This document shows positions 42,001 to 49,909 of a DNA stretch of 64,000 bases, in pieces; the stretch's first letter is position 1, and each line of letters starts with the position of its first letter. A program made the position numbers and the translations under genes. The notes under the pieces are model-generated. The model was not told the DNA's origin, made no database searches, and was given only the letters and a program-made list of their open reading frames with translations. Origin of the DNA: Arthrobacter sp. StoSoilB20 (lineage in GTDB: Bacteria > Actinomycetota > Actinomycetes > Actinomycetales > Micrococcaceae); NCBI RefSeq assembly GCF_019977295.1, contig NZ_AP024651.1, positions 1,612,001-1,676,000 of the forward strand, written 5' to 3'.

Positions 42001-43476
42001 GAAGCCGTTCTTCACCAGTTCCTGTTGGAGGCGTTCGGCCAGCCAGCCGAACTCGTAGTAGACGTCCACGTACACGAAATCCAGGTTCTTGTCCGTGGCT
42101 TCCCGCAGTTCCTTGATGCGTTGGGCAAGCTTGCCGGAGGTGATGTCTGCACGCTGGTTCATGTAGTAGGACTGGTCCAGCCAGTTCCACCCCAGGCCTT
42201 TGTCCGCCCGCAGCAGGTCCTCGCTGAAGGACTTGGCTTCGGGATAGATTTCAGTGGCGTTGATGTGGACTCCGAAGCTGGCGTTCCAGTCTTTGCCCTC
42301 CTTGACCAGGGTATTAAGGTCTTCCAGCCCGCCCGCGCGTGTATTGAAGTTATTGCCGTAATCGGTATTGGCCGAGTCGTGTCCTTCACTGGTGTAGCCC
42401 TTGAGCATGGCCACCTGTCCGAGTCCGTCCGTGGCCAGGGCGATGCGCTTGACGTCATCGAGGGTGCGCAGGAAGGGGTGGGTTGCCTGGGAGGCAAAGT
42501 TGAAGGGAATGTGGGTGATCACGTTGTCCGGGGTCTGCTCGCCTTTGTTCGCGCTGACCTGGATGGACCTCATGGCGATGGCGGCATCCTGCCAATCCAC
42601 TCCGCCGTCGGCGTTGGCGTCGGTGGTGATGGCAACCCGCGTCCACGGAAGTTCCTCGGTGGCCGGGGACCCTTCTGCCCGGTACAGCCATTGGCCACTG
42701 GCGACACCCATGGAAACTCCGCCGGCGCCATCACTTACTGCCTGGCGCCAGAAGCGGCCGCGATCCTTGGCGCCCGGACCCGAGGACGTGTCGTAGAGGG
42801 CATTCGATTCGACGGCGGCGCCCAGGGACGCTGTGTTGGCCAGGGCGTAGGCCGAGCTCTTGGCGGTGGTGTCCAAGGCGGTGGCGGCGGTAATGGGCGT
42901 GAACTCGTCACCGCTAACGCTGCGGTCCACGGACAGGTTGGCCGTTGACACTTGGGCTCCGGGCTGGGCGGATCCGACCGTCACCAGGTTCAGCCGGGGG
43001 AGTTGCAGGGTCTTGACCTGATGATCAGCGGAGTCCTTGATCTCGGTGACATTGAAGGAGACCACGTTCTTCTTCACCGAGAGACGGGCTTTGATGACGG
43101 TGTTGCCGAATTCCGGAACGGTCATCACGTAGTCCCGGGCATCCTTCCCGGATGCGGTGGAGGTCCCGCTCACCGTGTACTCCACGCCGTTGAGGGTGAT
43201 GGTGCTGAGCCGGTTCGCGGTCCCTTCCAGACGTGCTTTGGTGGCGGCGTCTGTATAGCTGAGGACCTGCGGAAAGCCGGTGGAGACATCCACGGTGAGT
43301 TGGCCGGAGGCGATGGTGGCTGTTTCTGCAGGGCTGACGGGGTCGGCTTGCGGGGAGGGCGGGGAGGTCGGGGCTGCCGTGGCCGGTGCTATGGCCAGCA
43401 GACCGAGCGAGGATGAGGCGACGACGCAGGCCAAACTGAGCGCTGCGATGCGTCTGGGGGATGACAAGCGGGGCAT
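39079..43476 (-). CDS. Secreted endo-alpha-N-acetylgalactosaminidase (GH101)
   Basis: A 1465-residue protein with a signal peptide (1-35, cleavage after ATAA). The GH101 barrel is recognisable from FVYVDVYYEFGW, in which D471 fits the nucleophile, and RVGSEWADH, in which E497 fits the acid/base; GSTNKGVNSQILRFINNTQ and VEFEGWTGQNDFNAF agree with pneumococcal and bifidobacterial enzymes. Beta-sandwich and carbohydrate-binding modules follow, then a NEW3-type domain (about 1085-1165) and two NPCBM domains (about 1180-1320 and 1330-1465), both opening with FASD.PW and NGWGP. No LPxTG or S-layer anchor is seen, so it is released. The family cleaves Gal-beta-1,3-GalNAc from Ser/Thr of mucin-type glycoproteins. 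The divergent operon degrades galactosamine. Confidence 0.93.
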   Translation of the reverse strand: MPRLSSPRRIAALSLACVVASSSLGLLAIAPATAAPTSPPSPQADPVSPAETATIASGQLTVDVSTGFPQVLSYTDAATKARLEGTANRLSTITLNGVEYTVSGTSTASGKDARDYVMTVPEFGNTVIKARLSVKKNVVSFNVTEIKDSADHQVKTLQLPRLNLVTVGSAQPGAQVSTANLSVDRSVSGDEFTPITAATALDTTAKSSAYALANTASLGAAVESNALYDTSSGPGAKDRGRFWRQAVSDGAGGVSMGVASGQWLYRAEGSPATEELPWTRVAITTDANADGGVDWQDAAIAMRSIQVSANKGEQTPDNVITHIPFNFASQATHPFLRTLDDVKRIALATDGLGQVAMLKGYTSEGHDSANTDYGNNFNTRAGGLEDLNTLVKEGKDWNASFGVHINATEIYPEAKSFSEDLLRADKGLGWNWLDQSYYMNQRADITSGKLAQRIKELREATDKNLDFVYVDVYYEFGWLAERLQQELVKNGFRVGSEWADHLSRNNTWSHWANDEKYGGSTNKGVNSQILRFINNTQSDVWNPDPKLGVSHIVEFEGWTGQNDFNAFSENVWTANLPAKFLQHHPITKWTADRIDLADGVSVTGNTAAERNITVADTSVLRGGTYLLPWSSKENGKADKLYHYNPAGGSSTWTLTKEFAKANTLELFKLTDNGRVKVADVPVINGRVTVTADAKQPYVLAPKNNKAELPGKATFGEGTAFNDPGFNGADLSPWNPTGTVTQVRDDKGRRFAEMGATPSSISQEVKLDAGTQSVSAWVEIQPGKTRPTTLSVDINGKTESVTIDSSNAENFVAGDEKHGTSFQRVRVLVDVPHNNTKAKVTVTAADGDGTVRVDDFRAAKTSRVPTTGLLSENFENVDQGWGPFVKGDAGGSTDPRTHITERHEPFTQKGWDTNVIDEVLDGTWSLIAHDENRAPNGGPGMVYRTTEATVPFQAGHKYKVSFDYQNSKAGQYAWVSGYDSQAGPAVTGSHALDAKTSTTRFEQTLDTGFCGDYFVGLQRTGSSNGSDFTLDNFLVEDLGASESVPACAQLSASLQGDVVQQGKAQDFVTTFVSDEPAAIKDLAITLALPEGWTATPSTPSSADTLPAGGTLTTTWKLTAPASADGDYPIKATATYSTTSGQAGSRTITTTSTVRTLPKPPQTTVFASDHPWVSAANGWGPVEKDQSNGGTGAGDGTPLTLNGTVYSKGLGAHANGNVRYYLGGYCTAFTATVGIDDAQPTRGSVKFSVVADGTAKVTTPVLGAASAPLPLTVDVTGAQYVELVADDAGDSNGNDHADWADAKFTCSTTSQQPPAPVLTGTVFASDLPWIGSTNGWGPAERDRANGEQNAGDGPALRLDGVVYPKGIGVHADSKISIATEAKCTAFSAVVGVDDAKLNKGLHGSVVFIVKGDGRELMRTPVLSADSAALPLAVDISGVRNVELIADKNGDDAGDDWGDWADAKFSCA

Positions 43477-43751
43477 TATGCTCCTTCTTGATTTTTCCGA
43501 GCTGATATTGATCAGATTCTTGCGGACGGTTCTAAGCCTGGTTCATGGGACAGAAGTTGACAAGAGTTAACAGTCAGTTAACTTAAGTGCACATGTCGGC
43601 ACACGCTTTCCCTGTCATCCTGCGCATTCCGCACCTACGCAGATAATGAGCGGTCTTCCCGCGCGGATGATCCTTGTGAGATCGAAAATGATCGTTTAGT
43701 GTTTCTATAGATCAGAAAACGTCATTAAGCTGAGCGGGAGCGGAACACACG
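43477..43751. promoter_or_regulatory. Divergent control region of GH101 and galactosamine operon
   Basis: AT-rich for this genome. GATCGAAAATG (43680-43690) and GATCAGAAAACG (43710-43721) are similar sites 30 bp apart before the operon, and GATCAGA recurs at 43510-43516 before GH101. GTTAAC occurs twice, at 43566-43571 and 43577-43582, 11 bp apart. These are candidate operators for the DeoR-type regulator at the operon's end. Confidence 0.45.
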
Positions 43752-44669
43752 ATGAGCGAGAACACACTGGGCGCCTTCATGGAGGAAGAGCTGGTTTCCC
43801 AGCCCGAGGTCTGGCAGCGGGCGGTAGAACAAGCCCGGGCCGAGCAGTTGCTTCCCGCCGACGGAAAGCGCATCGCCGTGATCGGTTGCGGAACCTCCTG
43901 GTTCATGGCCCAGAGTTATGCAGCAGCGCGCGAATCCGCAGGCAAGGGCGTCACCGATGCCTTCGCCGCCTCCGAGGCCTTCCTCAACAGCAACAGTGCC
44001 GATCGCCAGTACGACGCCGTTGTGGCCATCACGCGGTCAGGCACCACCACTGAGGTACTTGAGATCCTGGCTGAGCTTCAGGGAATTGTCCCCACGGTGG
44101 CGATTATTGGTGATACCACGTCTCCGATCGTTGAGCTTGCAGATGCCGTGATCGGACTGCAGTACGCCGATGAACGTTCCGTGGTCCAGACCCGGTTCGC
44201 CACCACCGCATTGGTCTACCTGCTCACAAGCCTTGATATCGATGTGCAGCAGGCCATCGAGGATGCCCGCGACGCCGTGAGTGCTCCGGTCCCGCAGGAG
44301 CTGTTGGATGCGGAGCAATTCACCTTCCTGGGCACGGGCTGGACTGTCGGGCTGGCCCATGAGGCCGGACTGAAAATGCGCGAGGCTGTGCAGGGTTGGA
44401 CCGAGTCCTACCCCGCCATGGAATACCGCCACGGACCCATCTCCATCGCCGCTCCGGGCCGGGTGACGTGGCTGTTCGGTACCCAGCCCGAAGGCCTGGA
44501 CAGTGACATGGCCGTCACCGGCGCCCTTTACCTCCACACCGACAAGCACCCGCTGGCTGAACTGGCGCGCGTCCACAAGGTCACTTTGGAGCGCGCGCGC
44601 GTCCGTGGCCTGAATCCGGATCTGCCCCGCAACCTGACGCGCTCCGTCATTCTCGACGCCTCCGCCTAG
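43752..44669 (+). CDS. SIS domain protein, AgaS-like galactosamine-6-phosphate deaminase/isomerase
   Basis: A 305-residue protein with two SIS domains as in the isomerase part of GlmS. The phosphosugar sites read GCGTSWFMAQSYA and ITRSGTTTEVLE. AgaS proteins convert galactosamine-6-phosphate to tagatose-6-phosphate with loss of ammonia. The assignment rests on the following kinase, aldolase and DeoR genes and on the GH101 neighbour; by sequence alone, other glutamine-independent sugar isomerases are possible. First gene of the five-gene operon. Confidence 0.85.
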   Translation: MSENTLGAFMEEELVSQPEVWQRAVEQARAEQLLPADGKRIAVIGCGTSWFMAQSYAAARESAGKGVTDAFAASEAFLNSNSADRQYDAVVAITRSGTTTEVLEILAELQGIVPTVAIIGDTTSPIVELADAVIGLQYADERSVVQTRFATTALVYLLTSLDIDVQQAIEDARDAVSAPVPQELLDAEQFTFLGTGWTVGLAHEAGLKMREAVQGWTESYPAMEYRHGPISIAAPGRVTWLFGTQPEGLDSDMAVTGALYLHTDKHPLAELARVHKVTLERARVRGLNPDLPRNLTRSVILDASA

Positions 44670-44678
44670 GCACCGGTC

Positions 44679-45632
44679 ATGGTTCTCGGAGCCGCTGAAT
44701 CACCGGTCCTGTCTTTCGACGTTGGCGGCACTGATATCAAGGCCGGCCTGGTGGATGCCCGGGGGAGAGTCCTTGGCATGCGCCGGGTCCCTACGCCCTT
44801 GGACCCTGCCCGCCCGGGTGAGGCCGTCCTGGACAGGCTGGCCGAGCTTAAGGCCGAGTTGGCGGAGGAATTCCCGGAAACCCTTGCCAAAGCCGCCGGC
44901 ATCATCGTCCCGGGCATCGTGGATTCCGTTGCCGGCATCGGCGTCTACTCCGCCAACCTCGGCTGGAGAAATTTCCCTTTCACGGCCGAAGCCCAAAAGC
45001 GGCTGGGAATCCCGGTGGCTTTTGATCACGATGTCCGCTCCGCTGCCGCAGTGGAGCACACCTTCGGCGGCTCCAAAGAATTCAATGACGTCGTAGTGAT
45101 GGTGGTGGGAACCGGGATCGCCGCAGCCGTTTTTTCCGGCGGCAAGGCTGTCACCGCAGGCGGCTTCGCCGGGGAACTCGGACATGCCCAGGTACCGGAT
45201 CCCGACGCCGGCCCTGGATCGGCAGGTTCGACCATTCTCGAAGCCGTCGGCTCGGCCGGTGCCATCGCCAAACGCTACTACCGGGCGTCCGGAAACAGGG
45301 TCAACGGTGCCCGCGGTGTCCTGATCAGGGCAGGAGAGGGCGATGACCTTGCTTCCCGCATCTGGTCCGATGCCGTCGATGCCCTCGCCTTCACCATTTG
45401 CCAATGCGTCAACATCATGGGAACCGAAGCTGTGGTGATAGGAGGCGGCCTGGCTGAGGCGGGCGACGAACTGTTGGAGCCCCTCCGGGCCAAGGTGGAC
45501 GGAATCCTTGACTTCCAGCGGCGGCCGCAGCTGATCAGGGCCCAGCTGGGCCAGGACGCCGGCCTGCTGGGTGCGGCGTTGAACGCAAGGGCACTTTTGA
45601 CGGCCAAAGCACTCCAGGGGGCGTCACAATGA
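44679..45632 (+). CDS. ROK family sugar kinase lacking the usual zinc cysteines
   Basis: A 317-residue protein with the ATP-binding start LSFDVGGTDIKAGLVD, the catalytic Asp in VAFDHDVRSAAAVEH and the substrate motif GELGH. After GELGH most ROK kinases have CxCGxxGCxE, which binds zinc. Here the segment reads AQVPDPDAGPGSAGSTILEA with no cysteine, so the zinc site is lost. A kinase for N-acetylgalactosamine or galactosamine fits the context. The stop overlaps the PfkB gene start (ATGA). Confidence 0.88.
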   Translation: MVLGAAESPVLSFDVGGTDIKAGLVDARGRVLGMRRVPTPLDPARPGEAVLDRLAELKAELAEEFPETLAKAAGIIVPGIVDSVAGIGVYSANLGWRNFPFTAEAQKRLGIPVAFDHDVRSAAAVEHTFGGSKEFNDVVVMVVGTGIAAAVFSGGKAVTAGGFAGELGHAQVPDPDAGPGSAGSTILEAVGSAGAIAKRYYRASGNRVNGARGVLIRAGEGDDLASRIWSDAVDALAFTICQCVNIMGTEAVVIGGGLAEAGDELLEPLRAKVDGILDFQRRPQLIRAQLGQDAGLLGAALNARALLTAKALQGASQ

Positions 45633-46597
45633 AGAGAGCCAACGTGAACCGCATCATCACTGTCACTGCCAATCCGGCCATCGACATGACCTATGCCGTT
45701 CAGGGAATCACCGAGGGCGCCAGCCACCGCGTGCCCACTCCTTTGAGCCGCGCCGGTGGCAAGGGCATCAACGTTGCCCGCGTGACGCACCAGCTTGGCT
45801 ACCCTGTCCTGGCGATCGCACCCACCGGCGGCGCAGCCGGTCAGACCCTGGCAGCGGAGCTCTGGACCAGCGGAGTTCCCCACACGCTGGTGGGAGTGGC
45901 CGCCGAGACCCGCCGCAGCATCGCCCTCGTGGACACGGTCGCCGGCGAAACGTCCATCTTCAACGAGGAAGGGCAGGCCCTTCTGCCCGATGACTGGCGC
46001 TCACTCCGGATCGCCATAGTTGAAGCCGTCAGCGGCAACCGGAACCTGCCGGCCTCCGTCCTGGTTGGTTCCGGCAGCCTGCCGCCGGGGGCTCCAGCGG
46101 ATTTCTATCCCGAACTCGTGCGCCTGGCCCACGACGCCGGCATCCCGGCCATCATTGACACCTCAGGTCCCGGAATCATCGCCGCAGCCAAGGCCGGGGC
46201 CGACATCCTGAAGCCAAACCATCACGAGCTCGCCGAAGCGACCGGAGAATCCAGCCTGGAAGCGGCAGCCCTTGCCCTGATCGAGATGGGCGCCCGGACA
46301 GTGCTGGTCAGCGCCGGCGCGGACGGCATGCTCGCCTTCGACCACGCCGCTCCCGGTGGCTACTGGAGCGCACGCCTGCCTGAGGCGCTGAGCGGCAACC
46401 CCACAGGGGCGGGCGACGCCGGCGTGGCGGCTGCCGCCGTCGCACTCGCCGAAGGCATTACCGAACCGCGCGAAATACTCCGCCGCGCCACCGCCTGGTC
46501 AGCAGCCGCCGTGCTCATGCCGGCCGCCGGCGAAATCTCACCGCGCTACCAGGAACTTCAAGACCAACTGATCGTGACATGGAAGGAGACCCGGTGA
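45629..46597 (+). CDS. PfkB family kinase, probable tagatose-6-phosphate kinase
   Basis: A 322-residue protein of 1-phosphofructokinase/LacC type. It opens ITVTANPAIDMTYAV, has SRAGGKGINVARVTHQLG and the catalytic NPTGAGDAGVAAAAVAL with the base Asp. The family includes fructose-1-phosphate and tagatose-6-phosphate kinases. Position between AgaS-like and class II aldolase genes favours tagatose-6-phosphate. The gene overlaps both neighbours by 4 bases, so translation of the operon is coupled. Confidence 0.88.
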   Translation: MKRANVNRIITVTANPAIDMTYAVQGITEGASHRVPTPLSRAGGKGINVARVTHQLGYPVLAIAPTGGAAGQTLAAELWTSGVPHTLVGVAAETRRSIALVDTVAGETSIFNEEGQALLPDDWRSLRIAIVEAVSGNRNLPASVLVGSGSLPPGAPADFYPELVRLAHDAGIPAIIDTSGPGIIAAAKAGADILKPNHHELAEATGESSLEAAALALIEMGARTVLVSAGADGMLAFDHAAPGGYWSARLPEALSGNPTGAGDAGVAAAAVALAEGITEPREILRRATAWSAAAVLMPAAGEISPRYQELQDQLIVTWKETR

Positions 46598-47433
46598 CCC
46601 TGGTCAACACGCGGGAACTCATGGACAGGGCCTCGGCCTCCGGTACTGGCCAGGGCGCGTTCAACATCATCCACATCGAGACGGCCGAAGGCCTGGTGGC
46701 CGGAGCCGAGGCTGCCGGGGTTCCCCTGATCCTGCAGATCTCCGAGAACTGCGCCAAATACCACGGCGGGCTCGAACCGATCGCTTCAGCGGCGCTCGCG
46801 ATCGCACGCTCGGCCGCTGTCCCGGTCGCCCTGCACCTGGACCACGCCGAGTCCGAGGACCTCGCGCTTGCCGCCGTTGACCTTGGCTTCGGCTCCGTGA
46901 TGTACGACGGCGCCCATCTGCCCTATGAATGGAACGTCGAAGTCACCCAGCGCGTCGCCGCCTACGCCCACCAGCGCGGTGTCTATGTGGAGGCTGAACT
47001 GGGCAAAGTGGGCGGGAAAGACGGCGCCCACGCCCCGGGTGTCCGGACCGACCCCGCAGAGGCCCGGGCGTTCGTCGAAGCCACGGGCGTTGACGCTTTG
47101 GCCGTGGCCGTAGGTTCATCCCATGCCATGACCGAACGCAGCGCGGCACTGGACCTGCATTTGATCACCCGGCTGAAGACTGCTGTAGGAAAACCACTGG
47201 TCCTCCATGGCTCCTCAGGCGTCACAGACGAGATGCTCGTGGCAGCTATTGGCGCGGGTATGACTAAAATCAACGTATCCACACATTTGAACGGGTTCTT
47301 TACCCGCGCAGTCCGTGAGTACCTCGATGCCAACCCTGCAGTGGTGGATTCCCGGAAGTACATCAAGGCCGGCCGGGATGCCCTTGTGTTGGAGTCCGCA
47401 CGTATGCTGACGCTGTTCGCCAAAGCGAAATAG
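46594..47433 (+). CDS. Class II fructose/tagatose-bisphosphate aldolase
   Basis: A 279-residue aldolase. I choose GTG 46594 (GTGA overlap, AAGGAG 5 bases upstream) over ATG 46579, which lacks a ribosome site. Zinc ligands and active-site motifs are LHLDHAES, the acidic VEAELGKVGG, VGSSHAM and HGSSGVTDEM. It is expected to split tagatose-1,6-bisphosphate into dihydroxyacetone phosphate and glyceraldehyde 3-phosphate (AgaY/GatY group). Fructose bisphosphate cannot be excluded from sequence. Confidence 0.9.
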   Translation: MTLVNTRELMDRASASGTGQGAFNIIHIETAEGLVAGAEAAGVPLILQISENCAKYHGGLEPIASAALAIARSAAVPVALHLDHAESEDLALAAVDLGFGSVMYDGAHLPYEWNVEVTQRVAAYAHQRGVYVEAELGKVGGKDGAHAPGVRTDPAEARAFVEATGVDALAVAVGSSHAMTERSAALDLHLITRLKTAVGKPLVLHGSSGVTDEMLVAAIGAGMTKINVSTHLNGFFTRAVREYLDANPAVVDSRKYIKAGRDALVLESARMLTLFAKAK

Positions 47434-47457
47434 CTCCGAACCCGCGAAAGGCCCGTC

Positions 47458-48249
47458 ATGACCCGCACCGATCGGCTGACTGCCATCCTCGATCTCCTGG
47501 CCGAGTCCGGCCATGTGGAAGTCGAGGACATCGTGACGCGCCTTGGCGTGTCGCCGGCCACGGCGCGGCGGGACCTGGACAGCCTCGCCAAGCAGCGCCT
47601 CCTCAGCCGCACCAGGGGTGGCGCCACTACAGGATCGGTGGCCTACGACCTCCCGGGCCGCTACAACCGTGACGACCACGCCCAGGCCAAGCAGGACATT
47701 GCACTGGCAGCATCAGCCCTGATCCGGCCCGGTGCCGTGATCGGCCTCAGCGGCGGAACCACCAACACCGCGCTGGCCCAGTTGCTCTCCACCCGCGAAG
47801 ACCTCAACGCGCCGTCCAACCGGCCCACCCTGACAGTGGTGACCAATGCCATCAACATCGCCTCGCAACTGGCGGTCCGGCCCAATATCAAGATCATGGT
47901 CACCGGCGGCATCCTGAACCCGCGCTCCTACGAACTGGTGGGTCCCTACACGGACGTCATCATGCAGAAAGTGGCCCTGGACATTGCGTTCATCGGCGTC
48001 AACGGCGTTGATCCGGACCTCGGCCCCACCATTACCGATGAAGGCGAAGCCATGGTCAACACCGTGATGGCACGCCGGGCCACGGAATCCTACGTCGTGG
48101 CGGACTCCTCCAAGGTGGGCCGCCGCTCCTTCGCCGCCATGGCCGGATACGACTTCAGGCACCTCATCACCGATTCCGGGATCAGTGCCGAAGACAAAGC
48201 TGCCTTCGAAGCCAAGGGCACCGAAGTCATCGTCGCAGCCGCCGGCTGA
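47458..48249 (+). CDS. DeoR family transcriptional regulator, AgaR-like
   Basis: A 263-residue protein. The DeoR helix-turn-helix reads ILDLLAESGHVEVEDIVTRLGVSPATARRDLDSL; the sensor domain has the phosphosugar-binding pattern GLSGGTTNTALAQLL, VTNAINIASQLAV and VADSSKVGR. It is last in the galactosamine operon and should repress it and GH101, with a sugar phosphate of the pathway as inducer. Convergent with the histidine phosphatase gene. Confidence 0.92.
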   Translation: MTRTDRLTAILDLLAESGHVEVEDIVTRLGVSPATARRDLDSLAKQRLLSRTRGGATTGSVAYDLPGRYNRDDHAQAKQDIALAASALIRPGAVIGLSGGTTNTALAQLLSTREDLNAPSNRPTLTVVTNAINIASQLAVRPNIKIMVTGGILNPRSYELVGPYTDVIMQKVALDIAFIGVNGVDPDLGPTITDEGEAMVNTVMARRATESYVVADSSKVGRRSFAAMAGYDFRHLITDSGISAEDKAAFEAKGTEVIVAAAG

Positions 48250-48289
48250 GCCGTGCAGCGAACTGAGCCCTGCAGGAAACTTGCAGCGG

Positions 48290-48970
48290 CTAGAACCGCA
48301 TTCTGGGCGCATGCAGCACGGAATCGTCAACTTCCCTGGGCACCCACTGGCTGAACGGTAGATCGAGGCTGTACTGGCCGTCGTCGTCCCTCACCAGCGT
48401 GCGCAACTCGGCGTTGTCCGGATTGTTGAGCGACTCGAAGTACTCCACCGTCCAATGGAACCAGCGCATGCAGAACAGGCGCATGGTCAACCCATGCGTG
48501 ACCAGGAGGGTGTTGGGCGAATACGCAGGCTTTTGCCAGTGACGGTAGAGGGTCTCCATGAAGGACGACACGCGGTCGTAGACATCCGAGCCGGACTCAC
48601 CCTCGCGGAACCGGTAGAAGAAGTGGCCGTAGAGGTTTCGGAGCTCCTTTTGGTCCTCGATGTCCCCGGCGATCTGGAAGTTGGCCCAGTCCTGCTCGCG
48701 AAGCCGGGGTTCCTCAATGACCCGTTCCATCAAGGGGCCAAGGTTCAACGCCTCCAGGGTTTGATACGCCCTCAAATACGGTGAGACGTAGACGCAGACC
48801 TGCTGCCCGTCGAGCTTGCGTCTAAGGTCCTCCCCGGCAACGCGTGCCTGCTCCACGCCGAGCTCCGTCAGGGGGATCCGGTAGTCCGGCACACGGTTGT
48901 AGATGGTGGTGTCGGCGTTCGCGGCCGACTGGCCATGCCGGATCATGAAAATTCTCGCTGGGGCGCCCAT
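48290..48970 (-). CDS. Histidine phosphatase family protein
   Basis: A 226-residue protein from ATG 48970. The catalytic His is in IFMIRHGQSAAN and the second His in LLVTHGLTMRLF, with the acid residue before it (LREQDWANF). It belongs to the phosphoglycerate-mutase-like phosphatases. The substrate is unknown; the length and middle region differ from glycolytic GpmA. It is divergent from the CPBP gene with 23 bp between starts. Confidence 0.88.
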   Translation of the reverse strand: MGAPARIFMIRHGQSAANADTTIYNRVPDYRIPLTELGVEQARVAGEDLRRKLDGQQVCVYVSPYLRAYQTLEALNLGPLMERVIEEPRLREQDWANFQIAGDIEDQKELRNLYGHFFYRFREGESGSDVYDRVSSFMETLYRHWQKPAYSPNTLLVTHGLTMRLFCMRWFHWTVEYFESLNNPDNAELRTLVRDDDGQYSLDLPFSQWVPREVDDSVLHAPRMRF

Positions 48971-48993
48971 CCCACCAAGCATAGGGTGGGTAC

Positions 48994-49767
48994 ATGCTTC
49001 TTGCTTCCCGACGGCGATTACGCGCCGAAGTGCTGATTGTCCTGGGCTTGTCCCTGGGCCAGTCGGCCGTGTATTCCGTGGTGCAACTCCTGGACAAGAT
49101 GACGCGGGCTCCTTTGGCTGATGCCACGTCCACCCTGAACAGGTCCCAAAACACCCGCGAGTACTTTGACCTCACCTACCAGTTACTGGATATCATCTTC
49201 GCCCTCGTGCCGGTGGCCCTGGTGTTCTACTTCCTGTCCACCCACAGCCAGGGGAACCGCGACGGCGGCGCCGGCGGGGCTTTCGCCCGGCTGGGCTTCA
49301 ACTTCGCCCGGCCCGGAAAGGACCTGCTGCACGGCGTGGGACTTGCTGCGCTGATCGGCATTCCCTCCCTGGGCCTCTATGCTGCCGGCCGGGCCCTGGG
49401 CATTACCACTGCGATCGTCCCCAGCGGCTTGGACGCCTACTGGTGGACCGTGCCCGTACTCATCCTCTCGGCCGTGCGGCACGGGATCGTCGAAGAAGTG
49501 ATCGTGGTGGGGTACCTCATGGACCGCTTCGGCAAGTTTGGCTGGAGCGCGCCGGTGGCCATTGTGGTCAGCGCCGTCCTGCGGGGAAGCTACCACCTGT
49601 ACCAGGGCTTTGGACCCTTTATCGGCAATGTGGTGATGGGCCTGGTGTTCGCCTGGATCTACACCAGGACCAAGCGGGTGATGCCCTTGGTGATCGCCCA
49701 TGCCCTGCTGGACATTGTGGCCTTTGTCGGCTTCAGTTTGTTCGGCAAGGCGATCGGGCTGGGGTAG
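48994..49767 (+). CDS. CPBP family intramembrane metalloprotease
   Basis: A 257-residue membrane protein with about seven hydrophobic segments. The Abi/CPBP motifs are VEEVIVVGYLMDRFGK (the glutamate pair), GSYHLYQGFGPFIGNVVMG and MPLVIAHALLD, giving the expected Glu and two His residues. Such proteases process prenylated or other membrane peptides and are sometimes bacteriocin immunity factors. No bacteriocin gene is seen nearby. Confidence 0.88.
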   Translation: MLLASRRRLRAEVLIVLGLSLGQSAVYSVVQLLDKMTRAPLADATSTLNRSQNTREYFDLTYQLLDIIFALVPVALVFYFLSTHSQGNRDGGAGGAFARLGFNFARPGKDLLHGVGLAALIGIPSLGLYAAGRALGITTAIVPSGLDAYWWTVPVLILSAVRHGIVEEVIVVGYLMDRFGKFGWSAPVAIVVSAVLRGSYHLYQGFGPFIGNVVMGLVFAWIYTRTKRVMPLVIAHALLDIVAFVGFSLFGKAIGLG

Positions 49768-49788
49768 GCAGGGCAAGTTAAAAGTATC

Positions 49789-49836
49789 CGGCCGCCATCG
49801 GTGGGTGACGTCATTGGCACCCGCTGATGGCGGCCG
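49789..49836. terminator. Hairpin between CPBP and VOC genes
   Basis: CGGCCGCCATC (49789-49799) is the exact complement of GATGGCGGCCG (49826-49836). It lies between two convergent genes and probably stops transcription both ways. Just after it, a 17-bp segment (GGCCGAAGTTTGTTCCA) is repeated with 2 changes. Confidence 0.75.
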
Positions 49837-49909
49837 AAGTTTGTTCCAGGCCGACGTTTGTTCCGGGCAGGATCGACCGGCGGCGGGACTGGCCCGGGGG
49901 AGGGGGCTG

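Noticed and set aside
48994..49767. Bacteriocin immunity locus
   Set aside because: CPBP proteins can serve this role, but no small peptide precursor, modification enzyme or exporter is next to it.
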